IMG/VR virus record: IMGVR_UViG_3300036790_000306
Location: 1-56,583 of that record
Reading direction: 5' to 3' (one strand)
Origin: a virus
DNA: 56,583 bases
The translations under genes and the position numbers were made by a program. Below, piece by piece: positions 7,665-15,681 of this stretch. The notes beneath the pieces were generated by a model that did no database searches, had not been told where the DNA came from, and worked only from the letters and a program-made list of their open reading frames with translations. The first letter of the stretch is position 1, and each line of letters begins with the position of its first letter.

Positions 7665-8122
7665 AAGGCAACTTAGATGTCATCAAGGCTCTCGAAGCGG
7701 CGGCCGCGCAGGAAGCCCACCTCAATCTCCAGTATCGACTCGACGCCCGATCTTTGAAGTTCATGGGGCTGAAGAAGCTCACTTGCAAAATGAAGAAATT
7801 CGGCGACGGCGCCCACTGCTTTCTCAAGCTCCTCACCGATCGGACTCTCTTTCTCGGTGGAGATCCCGGATACGATATCGCTCCCGTCGTCGAGCAGACC
7901 AGCGTCACAGCGTTGCTGAAGAACGCGCTGGCCCTTGAAATGGCGGTTGTCGATCCCTATGAGCAGAACGTTCAGCTCTCGATGAAGGCTCTCGACGACA
8001 CAACGCGCAATCTCTTCGAGCACCTGCTGAAGTGGCACCAGAAACATATTGGCTGGCTGGAGCAGCAATTGCGCCTGATCGATGGACTGGGCGAAACCGA
8101 ATACATGGCCGAGAAGCTGTAG
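7661..8122 (+). CDS. Bacterioferritin-like protein
   Basis: A 153-residue protein close to the length of bacterioferritin (about 155-160). It begins MKGNLDVIKAL, like the Bfr start MKGD-x-x-VI, and keeps LKKL, R-T-L-F-L-G-G-D-P, NALALE and H-I-G-W-L-E at matching positions. By hand alignment to E. coli Bfr, ferroxidase ligands E18, E94 (here E93) and H130 (here H129) are kept, while E51 is Ala, H54 is Phe and E127 is His126; heme ligand M52 is His. It should fold as a four-helix ferritin but may not oxidise iron normally. It is coupled to neighbours in the portal-protease interval. Whether it is a virion part or an iron-handling moron is open. Confidence 0.8.
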   Translation: MKGNLDVIKALEAAAAQEAHLNLQYRLDARSLKFMGLKKLTCKMKKFGDGAHCFLKLLTDRTLFLGGDPGYDIAPVVEQTSVTALLKNALALEMAVVDPYEQNVQLSMKALDDTTRNLFEHLLKWHQKHIGWLEQQLRLIDGLGETEYMAEKL

Positions 8123-8169
8123 CGGAACAATCTGCGATTTTTTATTTTCCCTTCAACGGAGACAAACCC

Positions 8170-9426
8170 ATGGCAATGACACTGAGATCACCAAACGGCT
8201 CTGCGGCGCCGAAGCGCATGTTTGCTGCGGCGACAAAGAACGGCGAACTAGAACTGATGATCTACGACTCGATCGGAGAGTCATTCTGGGGCGGTGGCGT
8301 GACGGCCGAGTCGATCAAGCAGAAGCTCGACGAGGCTGGGGACGTGAGCAAGATCTCGGTGCGCATCAATTCGCCAGGCGGCGACGTGTTCGAAGGCAGC
8401 GCGATCTATTCCCTGCTCTCGCAGCACAAGGCTCCGGTCGAATGCTTCGTTGACGGGTTGGCTGCTTCGGCTGCATTCACGATCGCGATGGCCGCGGACA
8501 CGATTCACATCTCGGAGTCGGCGATGATGATGTGCCACAACGCCTGGGGAATGTGCATAGGCGAGGCCTCCGACATGGAGAAGACGGCCGATGTGCTCAG
8601 TAAGGTCTCGGGCACGATGCGTGACATCTACTCGAAACGCAGCGGGATGAAAGCCAGCGACGCCCAGGATCTCATGGACGCCGAGACCTGGATGACGGCC
8701 GAAGAGGCGGTCCAGTACGGCTTCGCCGACGATGTGATCGAGCGCGACGACGAAGACGACGACGCGGCGAAGGCTCTGGCCGCGTCCTACGATCTGTCCA
8801 AGTTCAAGAATGCGGGAAAGAGATTCCACGCCGGCGCGACGGGAAGCGAAGACTGGCCGCTCTCGGAACAAGATCACGCCTGGTCAAGCAGTGCGGCCGA
8901 TTCAAGGATCCGCAAATGGGCGTCTTCCGATGGCTCCGGAGATAAAGACAAGATCGACTGGGCGAAATATCGCAGCGTTCATTTCTGGTACGACGACAAA
9001 AACGATGAGCAATTCGGCGCCTACAAGCTGATGTTCTGCGACGTTCTCAGCGGGCAAGTGACCGCGGTTTGGAGGGGCATCACAGCCTGCGCCGCCGTCA
9101 TGCAAGGCAGCCGCGGCGGGGTCGATATCCCGGAATCGGACAAGGACGGGGTGAAGGCCAAGATCGCCGTCTACTACAAAAAGGCAGCCAAGAAGTACGA
9201 CGACGATGCCATCAAGGTGCCGTGGGAGGCTTCTGCGGAAGACGTTGAGCCGGATGAGGGCGATGACTGTCCGTGTTCCTGTCCACCGTGTAAGGCCAAC
9301 GACTGCGCCTCCTGCGATAACCCTGATTGCGACGACCCAAACTGCGATCACGAGGACAAAGAGAACAAGGCGAAGCTCGCCGAAGTCGAGCTGATCCGGC
9401 AGCAGATAGAGGTTCTGTCGCTCTAG
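8170..9426 (+). CDS. ClpP-type head maturation protease, Cys-rich tail
   Basis: A 418-residue protein. The ATG at 8170 is chosen because a GGAGA lies at 8158; the open frame extends upstream but overlaps the previous gene. Residues 25-195 are an S14 Clp fold: RINSPGGDVFEG, catalytic Ser100 in GLAASAAF, His123 in MMMCHNAW. Residues 228-353 are a second domain (WAKYRSVHFWYDD, QGSRGGVDIPE) found fused to phage head proteases. The end is new to me: eight cysteines between 367 and 392, then a coiled coil. It should process scaffold or capsid. Confidence 0.9.
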   Translation: MAMTLRSPNGSAAPKRMFAAATKNGELELMIYDSIGESFWGGGVTAESIKQKLDEAGDVSKISVRINSPGGDVFEGSAIYSLLSQHKAPVECFVDGLAASAAFTIAMAADTIHISESAMMMCHNAWGMCIGEASDMEKTADVLSKVSGTMRDIYSKRSGMKASDAQDLMDAETWMTAEEAVQYGFADDVIERDDEDDDAAKALAASYDLSKFKNAGKRFHAGATGSEDWPLSEQDHAWSSSAADSRIRKWASSDGSGDKDKIDWAKYRSVHFWYDDKNDEQFGAYKLMFCDVLSGQVTAVWRGITACAAVMQGSRGGVDIPESDKDGVKAKIAVYYKKAAKKYDDDAIKVPWEASAEDVEPDEGDDCPCSCPPCKANDCASCDNPDCDDPNCDHEDKENKAKLAEVELIRQQIEVLSL

Positions 9427-9463
9427 AAAACAAGTTCACTCAAACATTTTTAGGTTTTCACAA

Positions 9464-9519
9464 GGAAGCCGACGCTTCCCGAGCAAATCGGCGCTCACGC
9501 ATTGATGTCCGTCGACATC
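9464..9519 (+). promoter_or_regulatory. Two hairpins in the capsid-gene leader
   Basis: The 145-bp gap before the major capsid gene has two perfect 6-bp hairpins, GGAAGC-CGAC-GCTTCC (9464-9479) and GATGTC-CGTC-GACATC (9504-9519), followed by an AAGGAGAAAG ribosome site. They may stabilise or process the capsid mRNA. No promoter is evident. Confidence 0.5.
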
Positions 9520-9571
9520 TGATGCCGCACGCCAAGTTCGAGCACGAAAACTACACAAGGAGAAAGACTTT

Positions 9572-10927
9572 ATGAAGAACAACATCAACGCTCTGCGGCA
9601 GAGAAAGATCGATGCCGCAAACAAAGCGAATGCCATTCTCGCGAGCGCCGCGACGGGCCTGACGGATGAGCAGCGCACGCAACTCACCGCCATCAAGACC
9701 GAACTCGCGCAGATCGAGGCGGACATTCAACTCACCGAATCTTTCCTGCAGGACGAACTCGATCCCGCCGCTCCTCTGGCCGTCACCCACAAACAGGCTG
9801 GCAATAGCAAGATCCACGCGAAGCTTTCGGATCAGATGCTTGCCTCCGGCATGAAGCCCACCCAGAAGAGCGATTCCCTGGCTCCATTCGCTTCGCTCGC
9901 CGAACAACTGCGCGCGGTCTTCAATGCCGGACGCAGTAGCGGAGCAAACATCGATGCGCGCTTGCTCGAAGTTCAGGCCGCTCTCGGTGGCAACGAATCC
10001 GTGCCGGCCGAGGGCGGTTTCCTCGTCATTCCGGAATTCGCCCAGGGGCTGATCAAGCGCACCTACGATGTTGCTCTCATCTCGAGCAAATGCTTCAAGA
10101 TGCCGATGGCATCGAGCCGCCTGGTTATGCATGCGGTCGACGAAGACAGCCGTAAGGACGGCAGCCGGTGGGGCGGAATTCTGGCCTACTTTCTGTCTGA
10201 AGCTGGCACTTACACTCCCACCAAGCCGAAATTCCGCGAGATGCAATTCGTCGCCAACAAGCTGATTGCCCTCAGCTATGCGACCGAAGAGCAACTCGCC
10301 GACGGCCCGGCGTGGGAATCCTATGTGAACGAAGCGGTTCCACAGGAATTGGCCTTCCAGATTGACACGGCCGTCTATAGCGGTCCAGGCGCCGGCGCTC
10401 CGCTTGGCATTCAGAATAGCGGCGCGGTCGTAGTCGTCCCTAAGACTGCCGGCCAAGCCGCCGCCACAATTACGACCGCCAACATCATCCAGATGTGGTC
10501 GCAGATGTGGGCACGCAGCCGAGCCAGTGCGTGTTGGTTCATCAACCAGGACATCGAGCCGCAGCTCATCCCGTTGACCCTGGGCTCACCGTCCCTGGCG
10601 CAGATTCTGCTTTACACCGCGCCGGGAATCAACGGCAACCCCGGACCATACGGCAAGTTGTTCGGCCGCGATGTGATCCCGGTCGAACAGGCGTCGACGC
10701 TCGGAACGCAGGGCGACATCATGCTGGCCGATATGACGCAGTACATCCTGGCGCAGCGTGCCGACGTTCGGGCCGATACTTCGATCCACGTGGCCTTCCT
10801 GACAGGCGAGCAGGCTTTCCGCTTCATGCTCCGCCTCGACGGTCAGCCGACCTGGAAGAAGCCTTTGACCCCGTATCAGGGCTTCGCGGTCAAATCTCCA
10901 TTCGTCACCCTGGCGACGCGCAGCTAA
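9572..10927 (+). CDS. Major capsid protein, HK97 fold
   Basis: A 451-residue protein with an N-terminal delta domain (coiled coil about 5-60) and linker to about 135, where the protease would cut, followed by the capsid core: EGGFLVIPEFAQGLIKR, RWGGILAYFLSEAG, the helix ATEEQLADGPAWESYVNEAVP, SGPGAGAPLGI and the C-terminal DGQPTWKKPLTPYQG. It has its own strong ribosome-binding site. Order protease then capsid is standard; scaffold function is presumably in the delta domain because no separate scaffold gene is seen. Confidence 0.95.
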   Translation: MKNNINALRQRKIDAANKANAILASAATGLTDEQRTQLTAIKTELAQIEADIQLTESFLQDELDPAAPLAVTHKQAGNSKIHAKLSDQMLASGMKPTQKSDSLAPFASLAEQLRAVFNAGRSSGANIDARLLEVQAALGGNESVPAEGGFLVIPEFAQGLIKRTYDVALISSKCFKMPMASSRLVMHAVDEDSRKDGSRWGGILAYFLSEAGTYTPTKPKFREMQFVANKLIALSYATEEQLADGPAWESYVNEAVPQELAFQIDTAVYSGPGAGAPLGIQNSGAVVVVPKTAGQAAATITTANIIQMWSQMWARSRASACWFINQDIEPQLIPLTLGSPSLAQILLYTAPGINGNPGPYGKLFGRDVIPVEQASTLGTQGDIMLADMTQYILAQRADVRADTSIHVAFLTGEQAFRFMLRLDGQPTWKKPLTPYQGFAVKSPFVTLATRS

Positions 10928-10971
10928 GTAAAGCTGAGCGGAATTTTGGGTCTAGGTTCGTCATCTCAATT

Positions 10972-10988
10972 CTGACCTGAGAGGTCAG
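10972..10988 (+). other. Small hairpin before the next structural gene
   Basis: CTGACCT-GAG-AGGTCAG forms a perfect 7-bp stem 15 nt upstream of the ATG at 11004; the GGGGAAGG after it acts as ribosome site. It could modulate relative expression of capsid and downstream gene. Confidence 0.45.
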
Positions 10989-11003
10989 GGGAAGGTTTTT
11001 TCA

Positions 11004-11492
11004 ATGAGTGCAAAAGGAATTTACGTAGCGCAAGAGTGTCACGTTGTGAATCTCATTCCGCCAGTTAGTCTGAGCGCCACAACTACCACCACGCAGTTCA
11101 GCATGAAAGGATGGAGGCACGCCAGCATCATCCTTCAATTCGGAGTCACCGGGACGCCTCCGGGTGTCACGCTGAACACGTCCGACAACGGGTCACCCGC
11201 AAACACCACCAGCGGTATTCCGTTCAACCTGCATAAATGCGAGACCGCCTATCTCTCCACAGGTGGCGATGTGCTCGGCCCTCGCGTTGCCGAATCCGCG
11301 TCCGGTTTCACGGCCTCGGCTACGGACAACATCTTTTACGTGATCGAACTGGATGCCGACACGCTGCCGGCAGGACAGGATTACGTCGACGTCGTATTAA
11401 CCAGCCCGACAACCTGCCTTACCAGCGCGGTCGTCGTCCTGTCGGCTGGACGATTCGAACACGATCAGAGCGAAACCGTTCTGACGTTCTAG
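11004..11492 (+). CDS. Putative head decoration/stabilisation protein
   Basis: A 162-residue protein directly after the capsid gene. It is rich in Thr/Ser/Val with alternating beta pattern (SMKGWRHASIILQFG, NIFYVIELDADTLP, YVDVVLTSPT), typical of a jelly-roll or Ig-like decoration protein, and lacks helices. Position and its own terminator suggest high expression. The decoration role is inference from place and fold pattern; no family recognised. Confidence 0.6.
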   Translation: MSAKGIYVAQECHVVNLIPPVSLSATTTTTQFSMKGWRHASIILQFGVTGTPPGVTLNTSDNGSPANTTSGIPFNLHKCETAYLSTGGDVLGPRVAESASGFTASATDNIFYVIELDADTLPAGQDYVDVVLTSPTTCLTSAVVVLSAGRFEHDQSETVLTF

Positions 11493-11526
11493 CCACCAGG
11501 CGACTGCTGGAGGCTAGGGCAAACGA

Positions 11527-11617
11527 AGACCAGAAAGAACCTGTTCTGGTCTAACAGGCCCGTCAAACGAAGGGGCGGCTCACTCGAGTCCGAGCAATGA
11601 TCCGCCCCCTCGTTTTT
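11527..11617 (+). terminator. Tandem hairpins ending the head operon
   Basis: Two stems: AGACCAGA (11527-11534) pairs with 11545-11552, and CGAAGGGGCGG (11568-11578) pairs with CCGCCCCCTCG (11602-11612, one mismatch), followed by TTTTT. The second is a rho-independent terminator, probably leaky because essential connector genes follow. Confidence 0.8.
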
Positions 11618-11636
11618 CTCTCTCATAGGAGTTTTC

Positions 11637-11846
11637 ATGCTAGTGCGTCTAAACATCGGTCGAAAGGCCGGCGAAGTTCAGGACATCGAACCCTCAGCTG
11701 CGCGCCGGATGATCGCCGACGGCCGCGCGAGCGAAGTCGTCTACGAAAGCGGCGAAAGCAAGCCCGAAGGGGTTGCGCAGCTCGCACATCAAACGGCCGC
11801 TGAACCGTCTGCTGAACCTCAATCCACCGCCAAGAAGAAACGTTAA
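11637..11846 (+). CDS. Small head-module protein
   Basis: A 69-residue protein from ATG 11637 with GGAG upstream. The start pattern (RLNIGRKAGEVQDIEPSAARRMIADGRA) is a common small phage protein between capsid and connector genes: a short beta hairpin and a helix ending A-x-G-x-A. The C-terminal tail is Ala/Ser/Lys-rich and disordered. Role unknown; likely a virion or assembly accessory. Confidence 0.75.
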   Translation: MLVRLNIGRKAGEVQDIEPSAARRMIADGRASEVVYESGESKPEGVAQLAHQTAAEPSAEPQSTAKKKR

Positions 11847-11862
11847 GCGCTCTAAAACCACT

Positions 11863-12537
11863 ATGGACGATGTAGTTCTCATCACGCCGCCGGCTTTCGA
11901 GCCGATCACCCTCACTCAGCTGAAGAGCCACGCGAAAGTCTTCACCACCGCGGACGACTCCTATATTTCCACGGTGATCATTCCGGCATCGCGCCAGGCG
12001 GTCGAAGATGAACTGAACCGGGCCCTCATCACGCAGACATGGCTCTTGAAGCGCGATGGATTTCCCGGCTTCGATCCGAAATATGACACGCAGGGCTATC
12101 CCACGATCGTGATTCCGAAACCGCCATTTCAGGCGATCGGGTTCTTCACGTATGTGGACGTTGCCGGCGTCACGCAAACGTTGCAGCAATGCAATCCCGA
12201 TGGCACTACGCCAGGCGACCAGTATTATGGCTACCAAATCGACCCAGGAAGCGAGACCCAACCGGCGCGCCTAATTCCGCCCTGGGCGCGGCCGTGGCCT
12301 CCTTCGCGGCGTCTCCCAATGAGCGTGCAGGTCCAGTTCTCTTGCGGCTATGGGCCGTCGGCCGATTCACCGCCCGTTTGGATCTCGGGCTCCATGCCCC
12401 CGGTCTTCATCCAGGCAATTCTGATGCAGGGGGCCCATCTCTATTACAACCGAGAAGCTGTCGTCGACAACGGCGGGAAAGAACTGGCGAGAGGCATCTC
12501 GTCGCTCCTGAGCCGATACGTGAACCACATCGCATGA
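11863..12537 (+). CDS. Head-tail connector, gp6-like
   Basis: A 224-residue protein from ATG 11863. The N-terminal pattern P-I-T-L-T-Q-L-K-S-H-A-K-V, then D-D-S-Y-I-S-T-V-I-I-P-A-S-R-Q-A-V-E-D, matches the helical core of HK97 gp6-type connectors (Phage_connect). A Pro/Arg-rich insertion and a C-terminal helix follow. It would form a ring below the portal. The stop is ATGA-coupled to a glycosyltransferase gene, which is not a usual neighbour. Confidence 0.8.
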   Translation: MDDVVLITPPAFEPITLTQLKSHAKVFTTADDSYISTVIIPASRQAVEDELNRALITQTWLLKRDGFPGFDPKYDTQGYPTIVIPKPPFQAIGFFTYVDVAGVTQTLQQCNPDGTTPGDQYYGYQIDPGSETQPARLIPPWARPWPPSRRLPMSVQVQFSCGYGPSADSPPVWISGSMPPVFIQAILMQGAHLYYNREAVVDNGGKELARGISSLLSRYVNHIA

Positions 12538-13262
12538 TGCCTAACTGGAAACCTCGCTGGGGCGCGAATTTGCCTGACTACATTCCCCTGGTCTCGGCCG
12601 TGTGCGTCACCGCGGACCGGCGCGAGTTCCTTCGTGCCGCAATTGATTGCTATCTCGCGCAGGACTACCCGCACAAGGAATTGGTCGTCGTCGACGACGG
12701 GAAAGATCGAGTCGGCGACTTATTGCTCGGCATCCCCGGCTGTACGTACTTTGAGGGGCCGACAGACGGCCCGAGAGAAAAGATCGGCGTGAAGCGCAAT
12801 ATTGGCGCCGGCCTAGCCACTGGAAAGATCATCTGCCATTGGGACGATGATGACTGGTCAGCTCCCGGCCGCATGCGCGACCAGGTCGAGCGAATGCTCG
12901 CGTCTGGAAAAGAAGTGAGCGGGTATAACGCGATGATCTTTTGGGATGGCGAGCAGGCTTTCCGCTATCAGGGAATCCAGGATTATTCGCTAGGCTCGGC
13001 TCTATGCTACCGCAAAGAGTTCTGGGAGCAGCACCGCTTCATCGCGGAAGATCATCGGCGCTGGGAAGACAACGTGTTCGTGCAGCAGGCGCGAAACGAC
13101 GATCAGATTATTTGTGTGGACGCCGGCAAGTTGATGGTCGCACGGATTCACGCCGGCAACACCGCTCCCAAGAAACCGCGCGAAAGCCCGCAACAGTGGC
13201 AGCCAGTGGATCGAAGCGAGATCCCAGAGTCGTTCTTCGCTACGGAGGCTTTGTGTCGGTGA
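12534..13262 (+). CDS. Glycosyltransferase, GT2-like (GT-A fold)
   Basis: A 242-residue enzyme from ATG 12534 (ATGA overlap; ATG 12537 also possible). Features: P-L-V-S-A-V-C-V-T-A-D-R-R at the first strand, ELVVVDDG (49-56), K-R-N-I-G near 87, and the metal/nucleotide-sugar motif CHWDDDDWSAP (101-111). It should transfer an activated sugar. It is cytosolic with no membrane segment and opens an eight-gene coupled cassette inside the connector module. Acceptor unknown; virion proteins are the natural candidates. Confidence 0.88.
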   Translation: MMPNWKPRWGANLPDYIPLVSAVCVTADRREFLRAAIDCYLAQDYPHKELVVVDDGKDRVGDLLLGIPGCTYFEGPTDGPREKIGVKRNIGAGLATGKIICHWDDDDWSAPGRMRDQVERMLASGKEVSGYNAMIFWDGEQAFRYQGIQDYSLGSALCYRKEFWEQHRFIAEDHRRWEDNVFVQQARNDDQIICVDAGKLMVARIHAGNTAPKKPRESPQQWQPVDRSEIPESFFATEALCR

Positions 13263-13675
13263 AGATGTTCTACTTCGGGCCGTGGGATGAAGCGGGCCAT
13301 TACCTATTCGACGAACAAGGCTATGGCGTCCGAACGAAAGACCGCGGGGCATTCCCATGGGATGAGTACAGCGGAGAGTCGGGCATAGACGGAGTGTTGC
13401 AGCCGGGATGCTTCCGAAAATTTGACCGCTGGATGCACGGGGATCAACTGGAAGGCCAAGCACTGCTCCATCACAGGTCTGGATGGACGGCGCTCTCATT
13501 CTGGGATCGCAGCGTAGACAAGCGCGGGAACTGCAACAGCACCTATTTCGCGGAAGGCACCTTTACCTTCGACGAGATGGTAGCGATGGCGAAAGAACGA
13601 TTCGCCTATCGCTGGAACAAGATGCCATTTCAAGTTGTAAATGTCACGCCGGCCGCTGTCGCCGCCACCCTATGA
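13259..13675 (+). CDS. Hypothetical protein in glycan cassette
   Basis: A 138-residue protein from GTG 13259 (GTGA overlap). It begins KMFYFGPWDEAGHYLFDEQGYG and is rich in aromatic residues, with HHRSGWTALSFWDRSVD and RGNCNSTYFAEG. This looks like a compact beta-rich domain. Its ATGA overlap with the methyltransferase indicates it works with the cassette. No family recognised. Confidence 0.65.
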   Translation: MKMFYFGPWDEAGHYLFDEQGYGVRTKDRGAFPWDEYSGESGIDGVLQPGCFRKFDRWMHGDQLEGQALLHHRSGWTALSFWDRSVDKRGNCNSTYFAEGTFTFDEMVAMAKERFAYRWNKMPFQVVNVTPAAVAATL

Positions 13676-14127
13676 AGCTCAACCTCGGTTGTTCGGATCG
13701 CCACTTCCCCGGCTACACGAATGTCGATGTCTGCGCGCCGGCGGATGTGCTTGCAGATCTGAATGCGACGTGGCCCTGGGAGAATTCGATTGTCGACGAG
13801 ATCCGCGCTTGGGATCTCATCGAGCACCTGCGCTCGCCAATTAATACGATGAATGAGGCCTGGCGCGTGCTCAAGCCTGGCGGCATCTTCGACATCGAAG
13901 TGCCGACAACGGACGGCCGCGGCTGGGCGCAGGATCCCGGCCACATCTGCTGGCCACCGTGGAATCGAAACAGCTTCTTCTACTACGAACACGACAATCC
14001 GCACCTGACGCGCTTTGCACCGGCGAACGGCGTCCGTTGTGCTTTCCGGATTGTCAAGGAAGACGAAAGGATGCTCGCGGACCGAGTTAGTAAGTTGCGC
14101 ATCATCCTTGAAGCGGTGAAGGCGTGA
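13672..14127 (+). CDS. SAM-dependent methyltransferase, class I
   Basis: A 151-residue protein. Motif I is KLNLGCSDRHFPGYTNVDV at the very N terminus, then D-L-I-E-H-L-R and N-E-A-W-R-V-L-K-P-G-G-I-F as in Methyltransf_11 proteins. It is shorter than the family average (about 200) and probably lacks a cap domain. In this cassette it may methylate the sugar or its precursor. Coupled on both sides by 4-bp overlaps. Confidence 0.85.
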   Translation: MKLNLGCSDRHFPGYTNVDVCAPADVLADLNATWPWENSIVDEIRAWDLIEHLRSPINTMNEAWRVLKPGGIFDIEVPTTDGRGWAQDPGHICWPPWNRNSFFYYEHDNPHLTRFAPANGVRCAFRIVKEDERMLADRVSKLRIILEAVKA

Positions 14128-14288
14128 TCGGCTATCGGAACAGGCCTTCATTCGACATGGCTCTGCTCAAAGGCGCGGTGCTGGAGATCGAGCAGCCACC
14201 TCGAGATATCTGCTGCAAGATCGGTTATTTCGCTGGGGTGATCTATCCAACCCGGCCGTGGCCCGATCCTCCGAGTCTCAAATCATGA
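14124..14288 (+). CDS. Small protein in glycan cassette
   Basis: A 54-residue product from GTG 14124 (GTGA overlap) ending in an ATGA overlap with the next gene. The double overlap is the main evidence that it is real. Residues 12-24 form an acidic helix and DICCKIGYFAG follows with adjacent cysteines. No family recognised. Confidence 0.55.
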   Translation: MIGYRNRPSFDMALLKGAVLEIEQPPRDICCKIGYFAGVIYPTRPWPDPPSLKS

Positions 14289-14941
14289 GCTTCTCCGTCA
14301 TCATCCCATCGCGCAGCGCAGCGAACCTGGTGCCTTGCGTCCAGGCGCTGCGGAATTGTGAGCCAGTGACTCCGATCATCGTGATCGACGACGGAATCGA
14401 CTGGAGCGCAGCCTGGCACCTGAAATCGCAGCTTACGGTCATTCCCGGAGTAAAGCCGTTCGTTTTCGCCCGCAACGTCAACCTCGGCATTCGGGCCTGC
14501 TGGGGCGACGTGATCCTGCTCAACGATGACGCGCTCCTCGAAACTCCCTACGGCTTTCACGAGTTGGAGCAAGCGAGCCGTGCGCATCCGGAATTCGGCG
14601 TGATCTCGGCAGTCACGAATCTAGCCGGCAATCTCGCGCAGAGACCGCAAGATGTCGGGCTGCGACTCGAACAGCGCAGCGTGGCCTTCGTGTGTGTCTA
14701 TATCCCGCGCGGCACACTGAATCGCGTCGGTCTGCTGGATGAGCGCTTCACGGCCTATGGCTGGGAAGACAACGACTACTGCCGCCGCGTACGCGAAGCA
14801 AGTCTCGAGGTCGGCATCTTCGACGACTGTTTTGTCGATCACGCTTCGCTTCATTCGACCTTTCGCGGGCTGCCTCATACGCCGGGCGATATCAGCCTCG
14901 GGCGCGAGATTTACCGGAATAAATGGGGGGATACGGCATGA
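14285..14941 (+). CDS. Glycosyltransferase family 2-like
   Basis: A 218-residue GT-A enzyme. FSVIIPSRSAANL at the start, PIIVIDDG (30-37), FARNVNLGIRAC (61-72), the DxD-like LLNDDALLE (78-86), and a C-terminal GWEDNDYCRR (about 156-165) that is the usual catalytic 'ED' helix of rhamnosyl-type GT2 enzymes. No transmembrane segment. Likely adds a sugar in the same pathway as the other two transferases of the cassette. Confidence 0.88.
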   Translation: MSFSVIIPSRSAANLVPCVQALRNCEPVTPIIVIDDGIDWSAAWHLKSQLTVIPGVKPFVFARNVNLGIRACWGDVILLNDDALLETPYGFHELEQASRAHPEFGVISAVTNLAGNLAQRPQDVGLRLEQRSVAFVCVYIPRGTLNRVGLLDERFTAYGWEDNDYCRRVREASLEVGIFDDCFVDHASLHSTFRGLPHTPGDISLGREIYRNKWGDTA

Positions 14942-15681
14942 TCGCGGTCTACACCGTTATCGTCGCGAACTACGACAACCTGGCAACCCTTCCGGTCCAG
15001 GCGATCGCGCCCAGCGTACGCTATGTGTGTTTCTCCGATCGCCCGCGGCAAGTGAGACCATGGGAAATCCAGCCTTTTCCGCAGCTTCTCGCGAACCCGC
15101 ACCGCATGTCGCGGATCCCGAAGATGCTGCCACATCTTTTGCTTCCCGAGGCAGAAATCTCCGTCTACCTGGACGGCGCCTTCACTCTTTGCGCCCCTCC
15201 AAAGCAGATGGTCGCTGAACTTTTAGGCGATGCCGACGTAGCCCTTTTTCGACACCCTACGAATCACAGCATTCACGACGAGCGGAACTTCTACCAGAAT
15301 CTGCACGGTTACGTGCCGGACGATGTTGAAGCTGAATACCGGAAATATTGCGCTCTCGAGATCCCGATCAGCGGAGAGTTTTGGGCCGGAGGCTTTATCC
15401 TGCGACGCCACAACGCGAAGGTCGAAAAGTTCAACGAGCTGTGGATGCACGCGTTTCTGAGCGGTTCGAACAATGACCAATTTTCTCTCTACTACGCGCT
15501 GAGCACGATGATTCGCGAAGAAGGGCTGAAAGTGCACGGGCTTCCCGGCTATTACAGCGCCCAGGGCCGGCTGGGCTACCACTTCCATGCGAATGCCGGC
15601 GATCCCGGCAATCAGGTGCTCGTCTCCGAGAATTGCAACTGGAAAGAACGTACCGACCGTATCCATCAAATCTGTGAATAG
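14938..15681 (+). CDS. DUF616/TOD1-like glycosyltransferase-type protein
   Basis: A 247-residue protein from ATG 14938 (ATGA overlap). The pattern AVYTVIVANYDNL, then YVCFSDRP, W-E-I-Q-P-F-P, NPHRMSRIPKMLPH, and SVYLDGAF with a DxD-like site matches DUF616-type proteins, which are related to capsule and cell-wall glycosyltransferases. The FRHP-x-N and GEFWAGGFILRRHN segments are also as expected. It is likely a further transferase. Confidence 0.8.
   Translation: MIAVYTVIVANYDNLATLPVQAIAPSVRYVCFSDRPRQVRPWEIQPFPQLLANPHRMSRIPKMLPHLLLPEAEISVYLDGAFTLCAPPKQMVAELLGDADVALFRHPTNHSIHDERNFYQNLHGYVPDDVEAEYRKYCALEIPISGEFWAGGFILRRHNAKVEKFNELWMHAFLSGSNNDQFSLYYALSTMIREEGLKVHGLPGYYSAQGRLGYHFHANAGDPGNQVLVSENCNWKERTDRIHQICE

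Noticed and set aside
9551-10456. 301-residue minus-strand frame over the capsid gene
   Set aside because: Antisense shadow of the major capsid gene.
12189-12533. N-terminal extension of the first glycosyltransferase
   Set aside because: It overlaps the connector gene; the ATGA start at 12534 places the GT-A fold correctly.
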